From: an uncultured Ignavibacteria bacterium
GTDB lineage: Bacteria; Bacteroidota; Ignavibacteria; Tepidaquicellales; Tepidaquicellaceae
Length of the DNA stretch: 13,809 nt
Direction of reading: 5' to 3'
Assembly (NCBI GenBank): GCA_937924675.1
Contig: CALEVL010000051.1
Span: 1-13,809 of the forward strand
Shown here: positions 6,125 through 12,921 of the stretch, in pieces
Numbering within the stretch: position 1 is the first letter of the stretch
Layout: each line of letters opens with the position of its first letter
Translations under genes and position numbers: made by a program
The notes under the pieces: generated by a model
What the model was told of the DNA's origin: nothing
Seen by the model: only the letters and a program-made list of their open reading frames with translations
Database searches by the model: none

Positions 6125-7312
6125 TTGAAGAAGCCCAGGCAAATTGTCGCGCTCGGCGGTGGAATGTTTTCCATGGAACCCGACAATGGTTTACTCGATA
6201 AGTATATTCTGAACCTTGTACCTAAGGAAAAACCGAAGATCTGTTTCTTTGGAACTGCCAGCAATGACGGTCAGGAATATCGTGATATGTTTTATAATTT
6301 CTTTAATAAGAAAAACTGCGAACCTGCACATCTCTCATTCAATGATCCTCCAAAAAACATAGAGTCTTTTATAATGAAACAGGATATCATTCATGTTGGC
6401 GGAGGAAATACTAAGCTGATAATGGAGGTATGGAAGAAGCATGGTGTTGACAGGATCATGAAGAAGGCTTGGAATTCCGGAATCATACTCACAGGAATGA
6501 GCGCAGGAGCAATCTGCTGGTTCAATGACGGCATCACAAATCCTGATCCCGGAGTTTTGACTCGTCTCCCATGCATCGGACTGCTCAAGGGGAGCTTCTG
6601 CCCGCATTATGATGAAAGAGCAGAGCTTAGGCATGCATATAAGAAACTCATCTCCGAAAAGACAATCGCTGAAGGTTACGGTGCCGAGGATGGCGTTGCC
6701 CTGCATTTCGTTGATAGTGAACTGATAAGAATTGTTACATCAAGACCCGGCGCATCTGCCTTCAAAGTATGTTTGCACAAAAACAAGGTCGTGGAAGAAA
6801 GGCTTGAGTCAGAATATCTCGGCAAGGATTCTGAAAGAGATTCCAGAAACTTTGATGAAGGGAAGTTGGATGTCCTGAGAACTGCAATCGCCTTTATAGA
6901 AAAGATCAATGAACATGACATTGAAGGACTTACAGAACTGATGAGTGAAGATCACAAGTTTATAGACTCAATGGATAACATAGTAGTTGGAAAGGAAGAA
7001 ATGAGAAATGCATGGAAAGGCTTTTTGGGCTGGTTTCCTGATTACGAGATTGATGTTTTTCATACCCTGATGAACGGCGACACTGTTGGTTTTTTCGGAA
7101 GGGCAAAAGGCAAGTTCAACAAGAAACGCCCCGGAGTAAGAGATAAGTTTGACATACCTGCATCTTGGCGCGCAAAGATCGAACACGGGAAAGTCAAGGA
7201 GTGGCAGGCCATTGCAGACAATGAATCGGTAAGATATGTTCTCGATATAAACGGTCGCTATGAATTCATTGAGAAGCTCGAAAGTGAAAAATCAAAATCT
7301 AAAAGCCATTGA
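6125..7312 (+). CDS. Peptidase E (S51)-like protein fused to an NTF2/SnoaL-like domain
   Basis: A 395-aa two-domain protein. Residues about 5-230 are a class I glutamine amidotransferase-like / peptidase S51 domain: IVALGGGMFSMEPDN (7-21), FFGTAS (41-46), HVGGGNT (90-96), nucleophile elbow GMSAGA with Ser126, and CPHYD with candidate catalytic His161. D141 lies 15 residues after Ser126, the same spacing as Ser120-Asp135 in E. coli PepE. PepE-type enzymes cleave Asp-X dipeptides; the CWF...CPHYD pattern resembles the less characterised Listeria lmo0363-type relatives, so substrate is open. Residues about 248-375 form an NTF2/SnoaL_2-type fold (FIEKINEHDIEGLTELMSED; GKEEMRNAWKGFLGWFPDYE), often a ligand-binding or isomerase-like module. 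S51 proteins are usually about 200-240 aa, so the tail is extra. The start must be TTG at 6125 (or ATT at 6122): TAG at 6113-6115 closes the frame and the first ATG (M14) would remove the first strand. The stop overlaps purT. Confidence 0.88.
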   Translation: MKKPRQIVALGGGMFSMEPDNGLLDKYILNLVPKEKPKICFFGTASNDGQEYRDMFYNFFNKKNCEPAHLSFNDPPKNIESFIMKQDIIHVGGGNTKLIMEVWKKHGVDRIMKKAWNSGIILTGMSAGAICWFNDGITNPDPGVLTRLPCIGLLKGSFCPHYDERAELRHAYKKLISEKTIAEGYGAEDGVALHFVDSELIRIVTSRPGASAFKVCLHKNKVVEERLESEYLGKDSERDSRNFDEGKLDVLRTAIAFIEKINEHDIEGLTELMSEDHKFIDSMDNIVVGKEEMRNAWKGFLGWFPDYEIDVFHTLMNGDTVGFFGRAKGKFNKKRPGVRDKFDIPASWRAKIEHGKVKEWQAIADNESVRYVLDINGRYEFIEKLESEKSKSKSH

Positions 7313-8472
7313 AGAGAATTCTTCTGCTTGGCTCAGGTGAACTCGGGAAAGAGTTTACGATCTCCGCAAAGCGGATGGGTCTGGATGTTATTGCCGTTGA
7401 CTCTTATGACAATGCGCCGGCACAACAGGTAACGGAAAAGCGTGAAGTGATTGATATGCTGGACGGCGATGAACTTGACCGGATCGTTGAAAAACATAAC
7501 CCCGATATCATAGTGCCGGAGATTGAAGCAATAATAACAGAGAGACTTTATGATTATGAGAGAAAGGGCATACAGGTTGTACCAAGTGCACGTGCCGTTA
7601 ACTTTACGATGAACCGAAAAGCCATACGTGATCTTGCTGCGCAGGAACTCGGACTTACAACTGCAAAATACAGATATGCTTCATCACTTGAACAATTCCG
7701 GGAGGCGGTTCTTGAAATAGGTATTCCATGTGTTGTCAAACCGCTCATGTCTTCATCAGGAAAAGGACAGAGTACGGTTAAATCACCCGATGAGATTGAT
7801 GCTGCCTGGAACTATGCTTCAGAAAAAGGAAGAGGCGGGATCAGCGAAGTGATAGTTGAGGCATTTGTGAATTTTCACACAGAGATAACATTGCTGACAC
7901 TTACGCAAAAAGACGGTCCTACTTTGTTCTGTCCTCCGATTGGACACAGGCAGGAGCGCGGTGATTATCAGGAAAGCTGGCAGCCATGCGGTATGACATC
8001 ATTGCAGATCGAAAAAGCTCGTTACATTTCTTCCATGGTAACTGCGGCGCTCACTGGAGCGGGCATCTGGGGAGTCGAATTCTTTCTTACGCATGATGAT
8101 GTGATCTTCTCCGAACTCTCTCCGAGACCGCACGATACGGGAATGGTAACACTTGCCGGAACGCAGAACTTCAACGAGTTTGAACTTCATCTTCGCGCTA
8201 TACTCGGACTTCCTGTAAATGATATTGTATTTCAAAGATCAGGTGCAAGTGCTGTCATTCTTTCACCGGATGATATTGAAGATGAACCCGAGTATTCAGG
8301 AATTGAAGATGCACTTGCCATCAGGCATTCTGATGTAAGGATCTTTGGAAAACCAACTGCACGAAAATACCGGAGATTGGGCGTAGCCCTTACATGGGGC
8401 GAAAAGGTCTCAGAGATAAACGGATTGAAAGAACGAGCTAAGAAGATAGCATCTTGCGTAAAGATATCCTGA
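7309..8472 (+). CDS. purT: Formate-dependent phosphoribosylglycinamide formyltransferase (GAR transformylase 2)
   Basis: ATP-grasp enzyme, 387 aa, that makes formyl-GAR from GAR, formate and ATP: the folate-independent version of the third step of purine synthesis. It aligns to E. coli PurT (392 aa) almost end to end from memory: LLGSGELGKE (6-15), MLDGDELDRIVE, VPEIEAI (69-75), TMNRKAIRDLAA (100-111), ATP-grasp loop SSSGKGQ (148-154), PIGHRQERGDYQESWQP (210-226), GVEFF (255-259), and metal/ATP-binding SPRPHDTGMVT (271-281), RRLGVAL (355-361). The start is TTG at 7309: TAA at 7300-7302 closes the frame upstream, and the first ATG would lose the glycine-rich loop. TTG shares TTGA with the preceding stop, so translational coupling to the peptidase E-NTF2 gene is likely. 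No other pur gene is visible. It may be regulated through the upstream gene's promoter. Confidence 0.96.
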   Translation: MKRILLLGSGELGKEFTISAKRMGLDVIAVDSYDNAPAQQVTEKREVIDMLDGDELDRIVEKHNPDIIVPEIEAIITERLYDYERKGIQVVPSARAVNFTMNRKAIRDLAAQELGLTTAKYRYASSLEQFREAVLEIGIPCVVKPLMSSSGKGQSTVKSPDEIDAAWNYASEKGRGGISEVIVEAFVNFHTEITLLTLTQKDGPTLFCPPIGHRQERGDYQESWQPCGMTSLQIEKARYISSMVTAALTGAGIWGVEFFLTHDDVIFSELSPRPHDTGMVTLAGTQNFNEFELHLRAILGLPVNDIVFQRSGASAVILSPDDIEDEPEYSGIEDALAIRHSDVRIFGKPTARKYRRLGVALTWGEKVSEINGLKERAKKIASCVKIS

Positions 8473-8496
8473 AGAGGATCTGACATCACAAATTTT

Positions 8497-8542
8497 TATT
8501 AATAAGTATAATTTATTAATACGGAAATTACTGAAAGTAATT
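8497..8542. other. Two short inverted repeats between purT and the methyltransferase gene
   Basis: TATTAATAA (8497-8505) pairs with TTATTAATA (8513-8521) around GTATAAT, and AATTACT (8526-8532) pairs with AGTAATT (8536-8542) around GAA, ending 7 nt before the next ATG. The first is all A/T and lacks a clean T-run; the second could hold the ribosome-binding region in a hairpin. Given the AT content, chance is a real alternative. Confidence 0.3.
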
Positions 8543-8549
8543 ATGACAA

Positions 8550-9728
8550 ATGGATGACAATGAAAAGATAAGATTCATTCAGCAGATCGAGCCGTCACTT
8601 GCTGACGGTTCTTTTGTGAAGATGACTTTTGGAAAATACCGTGGTGGTGACTGCGAGTTCAAGGGTCTTGTGGTAACTCTTATTTCTACAAATGAAGGGG
8701 GCCGGCTTTCGTTCACATTCAGATATAAGACGAAAGACGTGGTCAAGAATTATGAAACAGACAAAGGCATAGCGCTGATAACTGAGATCACCGGAAAAGA
8801 TTTTCTTGCCGCAAACTTGTTTACAACAAAGCAGGATTACTCTCTCGATTATTCGAAGAAACGTGTGCCTGCATTTCATGTAAGAAAGTCTGCATTCCAG
8901 ACAGCCCTTCCGCGTGAACACAACAGGGAAAAGCAGCGGATCGTAAATGCTTCATCAAAGTATTTCTACCTGCTTGGAATAACATCCGAAGAAGGTAAAG
9001 TCCATGCAGATAAGTATGACAAATTCAGGCAGGTTGACAAGTTTATACAGATCGTTGATTCGCTCGTAACAGAATCCGGCATGAGTGAAAATAATGAGAT
9101 CTCTGCCATTGATCTTGGTTCCGGCAAGAGCTACATGACATTTGCATTGTATGATTATCTTACAAATACTAAAGCCCGCAAAGCGGAAGTCAAGGGCATC
9201 GAACAAAGAATAGAGCTTGCCGATATCTCAAATAAGACGGCACAGCAATGCGGCTTTGATTCGCTTACTTTCACAGCGGAAAGGATCTCTGACGGAGAAT
9301 CTTTCCACGCCGACATTGTAACAGCACTTCATGCTTGTGATACGGCAACCGATGATGCGATAGTGTTCGCGCTGATGAACCATGCTAAGATCGTTGTACT
9401 TGCTCCATGCTGCCAGAAGTATGTCAGAAAGCAGATGCATATTCCCGACGATCTGAAGCCTGTGTTCAGGGACGGTATTCTTGAAGAGCGCCTTGCCGTA
9501 ATTCTAACTGATTCACTTCGTGCACTCGTGCTTGAGTATTTTGGTTATGAAACCAAGATCTTCGAGTTTATATCATCAGAACATACTGCACGAAACACTA
9601 TGATAACGGCCGTACTTCGGAAAGATGTCGAAGAACAAAATCAGAAGGCATTGGAAGAGATAAGATCGGTCAGATACAAATTTGGCATGACAGATTTTTA
9701 TCTCGATAAGATACTTGAACTGAATTGA
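8550..9728 (+). CDS. Class I SAM-dependent methyltransferase (Methyltransf_32 / METTL25-like)
   Basis: A 392-aa protein with an N-terminal region of about 150 residues without a recognised domain, then a Rossmann methyltransferase of the Methyltransf_32 type. Motif I is AIDLGSGKSYMTFALYDYL (186-204), an acidic/basic KGIEQR strand follows (215-220), then VTALHACDTATDDAI (257-271), and APCCQKY (285-291), the Cys-Cys block typical of this family. A conserved C-terminal EFISSEHTARNTMITAV (339-355) follows. The family includes eukaryotic METTL25/RRNAD1 proteins; the substrate of bacterial members is not established to my knowledge, and RNA is a guess. It starts 77 nt after purT on the same strand, so it may be in the same transcript or have its own promoter. 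An out-of-frame ATG at 8543 opens a 4-codon reading frame that overlaps the start codon. Confidence 0.85.
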   Translation: MDDNEKIRFIQQIEPSLADGSFVKMTFGKYRGGDCEFKGLVVTLISTNEGGRLSFTFRYKTKDVVKNYETDKGIALITEITGKDFLAANLFTTKQDYSLDYSKKRVPAFHVRKSAFQTALPREHNREKQRIVNASSKYFYLLGITSEEGKVHADKYDKFRQVDKFIQIVDSLVTESGMSENNEISAIDLGSGKSYMTFALYDYLTNTKARKAEVKGIEQRIELADISNKTAQQCGFDSLTFTAERISDGESFHADIVTALHACDTATDDAIVFALMNHAKIVVLAPCCQKYVRKQMHIPDDLKPVFRDGILEERLAVILTDSLRALVLEYFGYETKIFEFISSEHTARNTMITAVLRKDVEEQNQKALEEIRSVRYKFGMTDFYLDKILELN

Positions 9729-9783
9729 TTGGAACCACAGATTTGCTGATAGACACATTCAATAATTCTCGAACTGTTTCAAC

Positions 9784-10143
9784 ATGAACAAAGTAAACAT
9801 CGAAGAAAAGCTTGCGCTCTTTAATGATCACTGGAACCCGCGCATTGCAGGAGAACTGAACGGACAGCAAATCAAGTTAGCCAAATTCAAGGGTGAATTC
9901 ATCTGGCACAAACATGAGAACGAGGATGAGATGTTCATTGTGATCAAGGGTAGTTTCAGAATGGAATTACGTGAAAGGACGATCGAACTTAAGGAAGGCG
10001 AGTTTATCATAATCCCAAAAGGAACTGAGCACAAACCCGTGGCTGACGAGGAAGTTTCTGTAATGCTTTTTGAACCGGCTACAACATTGAATACGGGACA
10101 GGTTGTAAACGAGCTGACTAAAAGAGATTTGGAAAAGATCTGA
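9784..10143 (+). CDS. Small single-domain cupin protein
   Basis: A 119-aa cytoplasmic protein with one double-stranded beta-helix. Cupin motif 1 is GEFIWHKHENEDEMFIVIKG (37-56) with metal ligands H42, H44 and E49; motif 2 is GEFIIIPKGTEHKP (72-85) with H83. All four usual ligands are present, so it should bind a divalent metal. Proteins of this size and type are commonly annotated as mannose-6-phosphate isomerase-like or cupin_2 proteins, but the reaction cannot be inferred. It lies 55 nt after the methyltransferase gene on the same strand, with no terminator visible between them, so it may be the last gene of that run. Downstream comes a 531-nt non-coding stretch with large palindromes. Confidence 0.9.
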   Translation: MNKVNIEEKLALFNDHWNPRIAGELNGQQIKLAKFKGEFIWHKHENEDEMFIVIKGSFRMELRERTIELKEGEFIIIPKGTEHKPVADEEVSVMLFEPATTLNTGQVVNELTKRDLEKI

Positions 10144-10253
10144 CAAGTCAGATGCCATTTCTTTCATACCTGTCCAAAACATTTTCTTAGTGACGTAATT
10201 ATTGCCAAAACAGTTCAATAGTAAACGCTTTTGCGAATGTCGTAAGAACAACC

Positions 10254-10453
10254 CGCCCGCCTGTCGAATTACTACTCACTTGAAGCGAATGACGGCGGAC
10301 AGGCCTCATCCTAATGCCGTTAAGAAATTGTGAGCTTTGGCGTAAACGTGAATTTCCTGTTTGACGAACACGACAGTGCTCTTCTGTCGTGTGAGGAGTT
10401 GAAATTCACGTAGCCAAAGCGAACAATTTTAGGCAATTAGGATGCAGCGGGCG
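10254..10453. repeat. Large compound palindrome (about 200 nt) between cupin and ferritin genes
   Basis: Seven paired blocks lie on one axis. CGCCCGC (10254-10260) pairs with GCGGGCG (10447-10453). CATCCTAAT (10307-10315) pairs with ATTAGGATG (10436-10444), and GCC (10316-10318) with GGC (10432-10434). AAATTGT (10325-10331) pairs with ACAATTT (10423-10429), GCTTTGGC (10334-10341) with GCCAAAGC (10413-10420), and ACGTGAATTTC (10346-10356) with GAAATTCACGT (10401-10411). The apical stem is ACACGACAG (10368-10376) with CTGTCGTGT (10384-10392) around a 7-nt loop. All blocks are perfect, 54 bp in total, separated by small mismatched internal loops. The sequence has no open frame of useful length. 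It could be a MITE-like or other palindromic mobile element, a structured RNA, or a recombination or replication site; nothing decides between them here. Confidence 0.8.
10259..10304. repeat. GC-rich side hairpin nested in the left arm of the palindrome
   Basis: GCCTGTC (10259-10265) pairs with GACAGGC (10298-10304), enclosing 32 nt. It lies between two blocks of the left arm of the larger palindrome, whereas the right arm has only two bases (CA) at the matching place, so it looks inserted. GACGGCGGACAGGC (10291-10304) resembles GC-rich palindromic repeats I associate with many metagenomic genomes; that resemblance is from memory. Confidence 0.5.
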
Positions 10454-10468
10454 ACTTTTCTTTGCCAA

Positions 10469-10515
10469 GCTTTCTTTAGCTTGCCCTGAGCTTGCCGAAG
10501 GGTTCAAAAGAAAGC
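10469..10515. repeat. Hairpin enclosing a widely dispersed palindromic repeat
   Basis: GCTTTCTTT (10469-10477) pairs perfectly with AAAGAAAGC (10507-10515). The enclosed segment contains GCCCTGAGCTTGCCGAAGGG (10483-10502), reverse complement CCCTTCGGCAAGCTCAGGGC. This is a close variant of the CCTTCGACAAGCTCAGG-type repeat I recall from intergenic regions of many unrelated bacteria. AGCTTGCC also occurs twice (10478-10485 and 10489-10496). The hairpin begins 16 nt after the large palindrome ends, so the two may be one composite element. Confidence 0.6.
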
Positions 10516-10640
10516 GGAATTACTTCTTGCATCATATCTTATTGAACATTTCACCTTAAGAATTTCAATCGTTTTTGACAGATATGCATTTCTTTATTGA
10601 AACTCAGATGTAGGGAATTTCAATTGTTACATATAACTCA

Positions 10641-10648
10641 TATCTTTG
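10641..10648 (+). promoter_or_regulatory. Bacteroidota-type -7 box before ferritin
   Basis: TATCTTTG matches TAnnTTTG exactly and ends 27 nt before the ferritin ATG, the same geometry as the box before the TPR gene. The nearest TTG (10624-10626) is 14 nt upstream, closer than the usual -33 spacing. A TTGACA at 10575-10580 has no matching -10 at standard distance. Confidence 0.42.
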
Positions 10649-10675
10649 TCAAACTAATCAATCAAACAACACATA

Positions 10676-11188
10676 ATGCTTTCACAAAAACTGCAGGACG
10701 CTCTCAACGAGCAGATAAACAGGGAGTTCTTTTCGGAATATCTGTATCTGGCAATGTCCGCTTACTTCGAATCAATAGAACTGGAAGGGTTTGCAAACTA
10801 CTTCAATGTACAGGCACAGGAAGAGCATTTTCACGCTATGAAGATGTTTAACTTTGTGCATGACAAGGGCGGCAGGGTTTTTCTTAATGCACTGCCTCAG
10901 CCAAAGAATGAATACGGCACGGCAATCAGCGTAATTGAAGAAGCGCTTGAGCATGAAAGACATATAACCGACAGCATCAACAAACTTATGGATGTAGCCA
11001 TTAAGGAAAATGATCATGCCGTTACAAGTTTTCTTAAATGGTATGTTGACGAACAGGTCGAGGAAGAAGCTACAATAACAAGACTTGTAGCAAAGCTTAG
11101 AATGATAAACGGAGAAGGTCTGGGTTTGCTTACAATTGACACGGAGCTGATGGCAAGAAAATTCACCGTTCCGGCTGAAGCGAATTAA
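10676..11188 (+). CDS. ftnA: Non-heme ferritin
   Basis: Iron-storage ferritin, 170 aa, assembling (as known for the family) into a 24-subunit shell that oxidises Fe(II) and stores it as a ferric mineral in the cytoplasm. The ferroxidase ligands fall at the same numbers as in E. coli FtnA: E17 in NREFFSEYLYLAM, E50 and H53 in QAQEEHFHAMK, E94 in EHERH, and Q127 and E130 in DEQVEEEATI. There is no heme-binding Met pattern or N-terminal extension as in bacterioferritin or Dps. The ATG at 10676 gives the canonical MLSQKLQDALNEQIN start. It stands alone, with its own promoter-like box and a strong terminator. No Fur box was recognised with confidence, so iron control is not shown. Confidence 0.97.
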   Translation: MLSQKLQDALNEQINREFFSEYLYLAMSAYFESIELEGFANYFNVQAQEEHFHAMKMFNFVHDKGGRVFLNALPQPKNEYGTAISVIEEALEHERHITDSINKLMDVAIKENDHAVTSFLKWYVDEQVEEEATITRLVAKLRMINGEGLGLLTIDTELMARKFTVPAEAN

Positions 11189-11239
11189 CAGAAGAGAATC
11201 TCATCTTGAGATTTCGGTATTGAGTATTCACAAATGCAG

Positions 11240-11268
11240 AAGCCCGCACTTAGCGGGTTTTTTGTTTT
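11240..11268 (+). terminator. Rho-independent terminator after ferritin
   Basis: CCCGC (11243-11247) and GCGGG (11253-11257) form the core, extended to 8 bp by A-T, A-T and G:T closing pairs, with loop ACTTA, followed by TTTTTTGTTTT. It lies about 50 nt past the ferritin stop and separates ferritin from the amidohydrolase gene. Confidence 0.92.
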
Positions 11269-11356
11269 CGGATGTGCTTAAGAACGGAACCTGTAAATTC
11301 ATATCGGCAATATAGATTGAACTAAACGATTTTAACGAATTTGATTTTTCATCACC

Positions 11357-12919
11357 ATGAAAACACTTCTTACAAATTCAAAAGTATTTCTCAGAAACGG
11401 TTCCTTCTCAGAGTCCATAGGATTTGATTCTTTAACCGGAAAGATCTGTTTCATCGGTTCTGTTGATGAAGCAAAAATGAGGGCAGATGATTATGATGAA
11501 GTGCATGAACTTTCAGGGAGACTTGTCATTCCGGCATTTACTGAAGGACATTGTCATTTCGTAGAGGGTTCTTATGTGAATTCACAACTTGATCTCCGCG
11601 AAGCTTCATGCAAAGAAGACTTTGCTGATTTCATTGTCAGGTATAAATTGCTTGGCAAAGATTGGATCTACGGAGGGTACTTTACAGATGCAAATATCAC
11701 TGACGGTTTCCTTCCGACAGTTGAATTTCTGGATGAGATTTGTTCAGATGTGCCTGTGATCATATCAAGGTTTGATATTCATTCTGCGTTTGCCAACTCA
11801 CTTGCTCTTAAAATTGCAGGATTGGATTCTGATCATTCGGGCTTCACTTCAGATGAAGTAGTTATTAAGAACGGCAAACTCACCGGCGAGCTTAAGGAAA
11901 GGGCCATGAATTTTGTATTGGACAAAATTCCTGAGGCATCATTCAACGAAAGATTTGACGCCGCCTTTGAGGAAATGAAAAAGCTAAACTCGTTTGGCAT
12001 AACGGCAATTTCTGATATTACGCTTCTTCCCGATCTTGAAATTTATAACGCGCTGCTGGAGTCAGGGAAGTTCAAACTGCGGGTTGATGCACGACTTCGG
12101 TTTGAGCATTTTGAAAATCTTGAGAAGATCAGAAATGAATTTGCTCCGTTTCATCCACAGATAAAATTTGACTCGCTAAAGGCATTTCACGATGGTTCGC
12201 TTTCAAGCATGACATCATACATGCACGAGAATTTCAGGAATGCAAATCACAATGGGATCAGGACTGAGTTTGTAAACAGCGGCGAGTTTGAGAAGTATGC
12301 ATTCATTGTTGATAAAGCCGGACTGCAAATGTCTGTTCACGCCATCGGAGACAGGTCTGTTTCAGAGCTGCTTGATCTAGCCGAAGAACTGAACAACCGC
12401 CATGGAAAGCGTGACCGCAGGTTTCGCATTGAGCATGCACAGCATATTCACCCGCGTGACTTCGCAAGATTCAATGAGCTTGATGTGATAGCATCGGTTC
12501 AGCCGACACATCTTTACAGCGATGCAAAGACCGCTGTTGAGATTCTAACTGATGATTCACTTGAGCACAATTATCCGGAACTTCTCAAACACGGAGCACG
12601 GCTTTGTTTTGGAACTGACTTTCCGGTTGTTGGAGAAAGTCCTTTTGAGACTATCTACTTTGCAATGACCAGAAAGGCAAAAGGTTTTGATAACGGCTTT
12701 CACCCCGAATACAATATGTCTCTGACTGACTGTATTAATGCATACACTTATGAAAATGCTTATGCAACTTTTGAGGAAAATGCTCGCGGCTCACTTGCTC
12801 CCGGTATGCTTGCGGACATTGCTGTCATAGACGGTGATTTGTTTGATATGAGTGTGGATGAAATAAGATGTGCTGAGGTGTATGAGACGTATTTTGGAGG
12901 AGAGAGAGTTGAAAGTTGA
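11357..12919 (+). CDS. Amidohydrolase family protein (Amidohydro_3, YtcJ-like)
   Basis: A 520-aa metal-dependent hydrolase of the TIM-barrel amidohydrolase superfamily, cytoplasmic (no signal peptide). An N-terminal beta-sandwich portion (1-55) precedes the barrel. Metal and active-site motifs: H66 and H68 in PAFTEGHCHF, SRFDIHSAFANSLAL (137-151), FDSLKAFHDGSLSSMTSYM (271-289), H328 in SVHAIGDRSV, H360 in FRIEHAQHIHP, ASVQPTHLYSDA (379-390), D421 in FGTDFPVVGESPF, and the closing A-P-G-M-L-A-D-I-A-V-I-D of the composite sandwich (481-492). The first motif usually reads PGFxDxHxH; here Gly is Ala and Asp is Glu, though the two His are kept. Substrate is unknown; relatives act on amides or N-substituted compounds. 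The stop codon is followed within 2 nt by the 33-bp repeat array, and its last codons already share the repeat's wording. Confidence 0.92.
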   Translation: MKTLLTNSKVFLRNGSFSESIGFDSLTGKICFIGSVDEAKMRADDYDEVHELSGRLVIPAFTEGHCHFVEGSYVNSQLDLREASCKEDFADFIVRYKLLGKDWIYGGYFTDANITDGFLPTVEFLDEICSDVPVIISRFDIHSAFANSLALKIAGLDSDHSGFTSDEVVIKNGKLTGELKERAMNFVLDKIPEASFNERFDAAFEEMKKLNSFGITAISDITLLPDLEIYNALLESGKFKLRVDARLRFEHFENLEKIRNEFAPFHPQIKFDSLKAFHDGSLSSMTSYMHENFRNANHNGIRTEFVNSGEFEKYAFIVDKAGLQMSVHAIGDRSVSELLDLAEELNNRHGKRDRRFRIEHAQHIHPRDFARFNELDVIASVQPTHLYSDAKTAVEILTDDSLEHNYPELLKHGARLCFGTDFPVVGESPFETIYFAMTRKAKGFDNGFHPEYNMSLTDCINAYTYENAYATFEENARGSLAPGMLADIAVIDGDLFDMSVDEIRCAEVYETYFGGERVES

Positions 12920-12921
12920 GA

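Noticed and set aside
5932..6201. 89-codon ORF in the spacer before the peptidase E gene
   Set aside because: Its last 25 residues are the out-of-frame shadow of the peptidase E start region, the composition is not protein-like, and no start signal is evident.
6335..6706. Minus-strand ORF of 123 codons inside the peptidase E gene
   Set aside because: Antisense shadow of a strongly recognised coding frame, with no family features.
7300..7320. Purine riboswitch or PurR-type control before purT
   Set aside because: purT begins inside the stop codon of the previous gene, leaving no leader for a riboswitch.
8480..8512. Sigma-70-like promoter CTGACA...TATAAT before the methyltransferase gene
   Set aside because: The spacer is 21 nt, too long, and TATAAT is the loop of an all-A/T inverted repeat where chance matches are likely.
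10575..10602. Sigma-70 promoter starting TTGACA upstream of ferritin
   Set aside because: No acceptable -10 hexamer at 16-18 nt; the TATCTTTG box closer to the gene fits better.
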